A model generated the notes under the pieces. It ran no database searches. It was given only the letters and a program-made list of their open reading frames with translations, and was not told the origin of the DNA. From NCBI GenBank assembly GCA_021904315.1, contig CM038911.1, forward strand, positions 19,069,390-19,133,389: 64,000 nt of DNA, read 5' to 3'. A program made the position numbers and the translations under genes. Below are positions 62,041 through 64,000 of the stretch, one piece after another (positions within the stretch are counted from its first letter, which is position 1; every line of letters begins with the position of its first letter). Origin of the DNA: Sphagnum magellanicum (lineage: Eukaryota; Streptophyta; Sphagnopsida; Sphagnales; Sphagnaceae).

Positions 62041-63371
62041 TTTTTGTTAAAGAAAAGAATTTTTTTGTAAAAAAACCAAAATAACTCTAAATTTAGGCTA
62101 ATCGAGATCAAACATGGGTTATAAGGTCCTATGCAACATTTTATTCCAAAACCATCTTAAAAATACACTAAAAAAATTTAAATGTATTTTTATAGCCTTA
62201 ATCAAGCTTCATGATCTCGATCCAAAATCATGCTTCAAAATGTAATTAAAAAAGAAGATAGAGTTGAAGATTAAAAATCACCTAACACAATCACCATTTT
62301 CTTGAAGCAATTTATTTGTTCTCAATTCACAATCATGTCCCCACCCTTTACACACACGCACTCCCTTTCTCTTGTTATATACATATGTCTATAAACTTAT
62401 GTTGCTTCTATACTATAAAATGGGCCTCTGGTGGTTAATTCAACTACTAGGTAGTTGATTATTGGGCAAACCCAACAAAATCACCAAAAATGGATTGTTT
62501 TCTTGCTAGTCTAACATGTTTTTATATATTGAAAATTAAATAAATTTCATGAACAACTTGTTCCATTTGAAGGTCACATGGATGGCAAAATTAGCCTTGC
62601 ACTAACATTTGCTCCATGTAAACACAACTTACAAAGTCACACACAACATTTGGATACTCACAAACATGATCATCACATCCACATAAGAAACAAGCTCTTC
62701 CACCCTAAGTTGAATGGTAGCATTGGGGTTGGGGTTGATTACATTTTGACATCCATTTCCTATGGATAGATCTACAATTCCCAATTTTGTTCTAATATTG
62801 GTTGTTAGAGGTTAATTATGGTCTTGCTATTAGTCTTTGTTATTGAACACCTATTATTCAATAACTAAATTATGACACTTTTTAATATTTTTCTCCACTT
62901 TTACTTTTTCAACCTTGCTTTAATGCTTTGTGTTAATAGAATTTGATATGTTTACATCAAACAAACCAATAGTTTTTTAGTAGAAGAAACATTATTATTT
63001 GATCTAAATCACAATTAGGATATTTAAAAGAAATGTCACAACATTGAAATTGAGTCTAATGCACAAAATTCAACTACACATTATCTTCTTTATTTGTATT
63101 ATATTTTCAATTCAAAATTATCAATGAATTTTACAAGTTGCAACATGCTTGTTTATCATAGTTTTCATAACTTGAAAAATCCATTGACATTGAAGGACAA
63201 AACCACAAGAACTGATCTTAAATGTAAAATAAATACAAAATTAATTAACAACATATATTTTAAAAAAGAAAAATGATCCATTTCAACATTCAAAAGCTCA
63301 TACTTGTTATAGAAAAGTGCATTTGACACTCAATATAACCACCTATGAAATGATGATCCTATGAAATAAAG
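62041..63371. other. AT-rich intergenic DNA
   Basis: Nothing recognised beyond short AT-driven frames. Confidence 0.55.
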
Positions 63372-63520
63372 GAAACAAAATGTAATTAATTATATTGTTT
63401 TTTGAGATCATGATGAAACGATGACCCATTGTAGCATTTAATAGAGTAAACAAAATGCAATTAATTAAATTGTTTTTTGAGATCATGATGAAATGATGAC
63501 CCATTGTAGCATTTATAAAA
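63372..63520. repeat. 75-bp tandem duplication
   Basis: Two adjacent units. 'gttttttgagatcatgatga' recurs at 63397 and 63472, and both units contain 'aacaaaatg.aattaatta' and 'gatgacccattgtagcattt'. The copies are about 93-95 percent identical by eye. Confidence 0.85.
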
Positions 63521-64000
63521 TTTTATCGACAAATGTCTTATATTGATTATAGCAAGGCATAAACGAAAGGCAACAAATGTCAATCAAAAAACAATGACCA
63601 CTCCATCTATTTCCTCATTGTCATTTGTGCTCCATTGAACCAAATGTAGCCCATGGGAACTATGGGCACAATAAAGTAAGTTAATGAATGCAATTCTCGA
63701 AGAACAAGATTGTAACATGGAAATGAAAAAGAACAGGAAGTTGAATGAAGTTTGAGCAAAACCTTACCTTCACCAAAAACATGCTTGAATCAAGCAAATT
63801 TCTTCTTTAGCTAATCCTTTTTGGTCTTGCTTCGAGAAGCTCCTTCAAGTAATCTCTTGCCCTTTTCAACTTTCCAAAAACATTGATGAGTCACTTCTCA
63901 CAAGTCACACCAAAATGAGGAATCAAGAGAAAGAAAAGCTAAACACATGTCACATTTTGTACAAAACATTTCCAAGAACTAACCATCCCATTTATCTAAA
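63521..64000. other. Intergenic to window end
   Basis: No gene or repeat recognised. Confidence 0.5.

Noticed and set aside
1-64000. CRISPR arrays, operons or bacterial signals
   Set aside because: The window is plant nuclear DNA with spliced genes. No regularly spaced short repeats with unique spacers were seen.

Overview
The window is nuclear DNA from a land plant. Two expressed-looking host genes show this: an HD2-type (plant-specific, nucleolar) histone deacetylase at 19.5-23.8 kb and a GT34 xyloglucan xylosyltransferase-like gene at 51.1-52.8 kb. The rest is about 60 kb of very AT-rich DNA with mobile-element fossils, which fits a large, repeat-rich genome. I cannot name the species. 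The repeat content and AT-richness suggest a bryophyte, fern or other non-flowering plant, but that is inference.

Layout. 1-6.8 kb: AT-rich intergenic DNA with a 90-bp tandem duplication. 6.86-7.64 kb: exon fragments of a long-chain acyl-CoA synthetase gene. 10.59-11.41 kb: a GC-rich solo LTR with perfect 5-bp target-site duplications. 12.0-12.5 kb: a 306-bp tandem duplication. 13.5-18.45 kb: a decayed rolling-circle transposon of the Helentron/Helitron2 kind, with a PIF1 helicase followed in frame by an endonuclease domain. 18.85-23.8 kb: the HD2 gene, 12 exons, one of whose introns has every hallmark of a U12-type AT-AC intron. 24-36 kb: intergenic DNA with direct repeats, dispersed repeats and three head-to-tail copies of a ~220-bp TIR element. 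36.14-46.3 kb: an old, heavily broken Ty3/gypsy (OTA-like) LTR retrotransposon with diverged LTRs. 49.7-50.5 kb: palindromes and TAGG-type repeats just upstream of the GT34 gene. 56.7-57.2 kb: an hAT-like transposase fragment on the minus strand. 60.4-62.0 kb: a ~175-bp tandem array interrupted by a 657-bp non-autonomous Helitron whose ends (TC...hairpin...CTAG, A^T target) are all visible.

The two host genes are unrelated in function. HD2 acts on chromatin and rRNA genes in the nucleolus. GT34 enzymes decorate cell-wall glucans in the Golgi. The GT34 copy here departs from its family at a metal-binding histidine. I found no gene cluster and no clearly new multi-gene system. The most notable items are the Helitron nested in a tandem array, the endonuclease-fused Helitron relative, the AT-AC intron, and the divergent GT34 active site.
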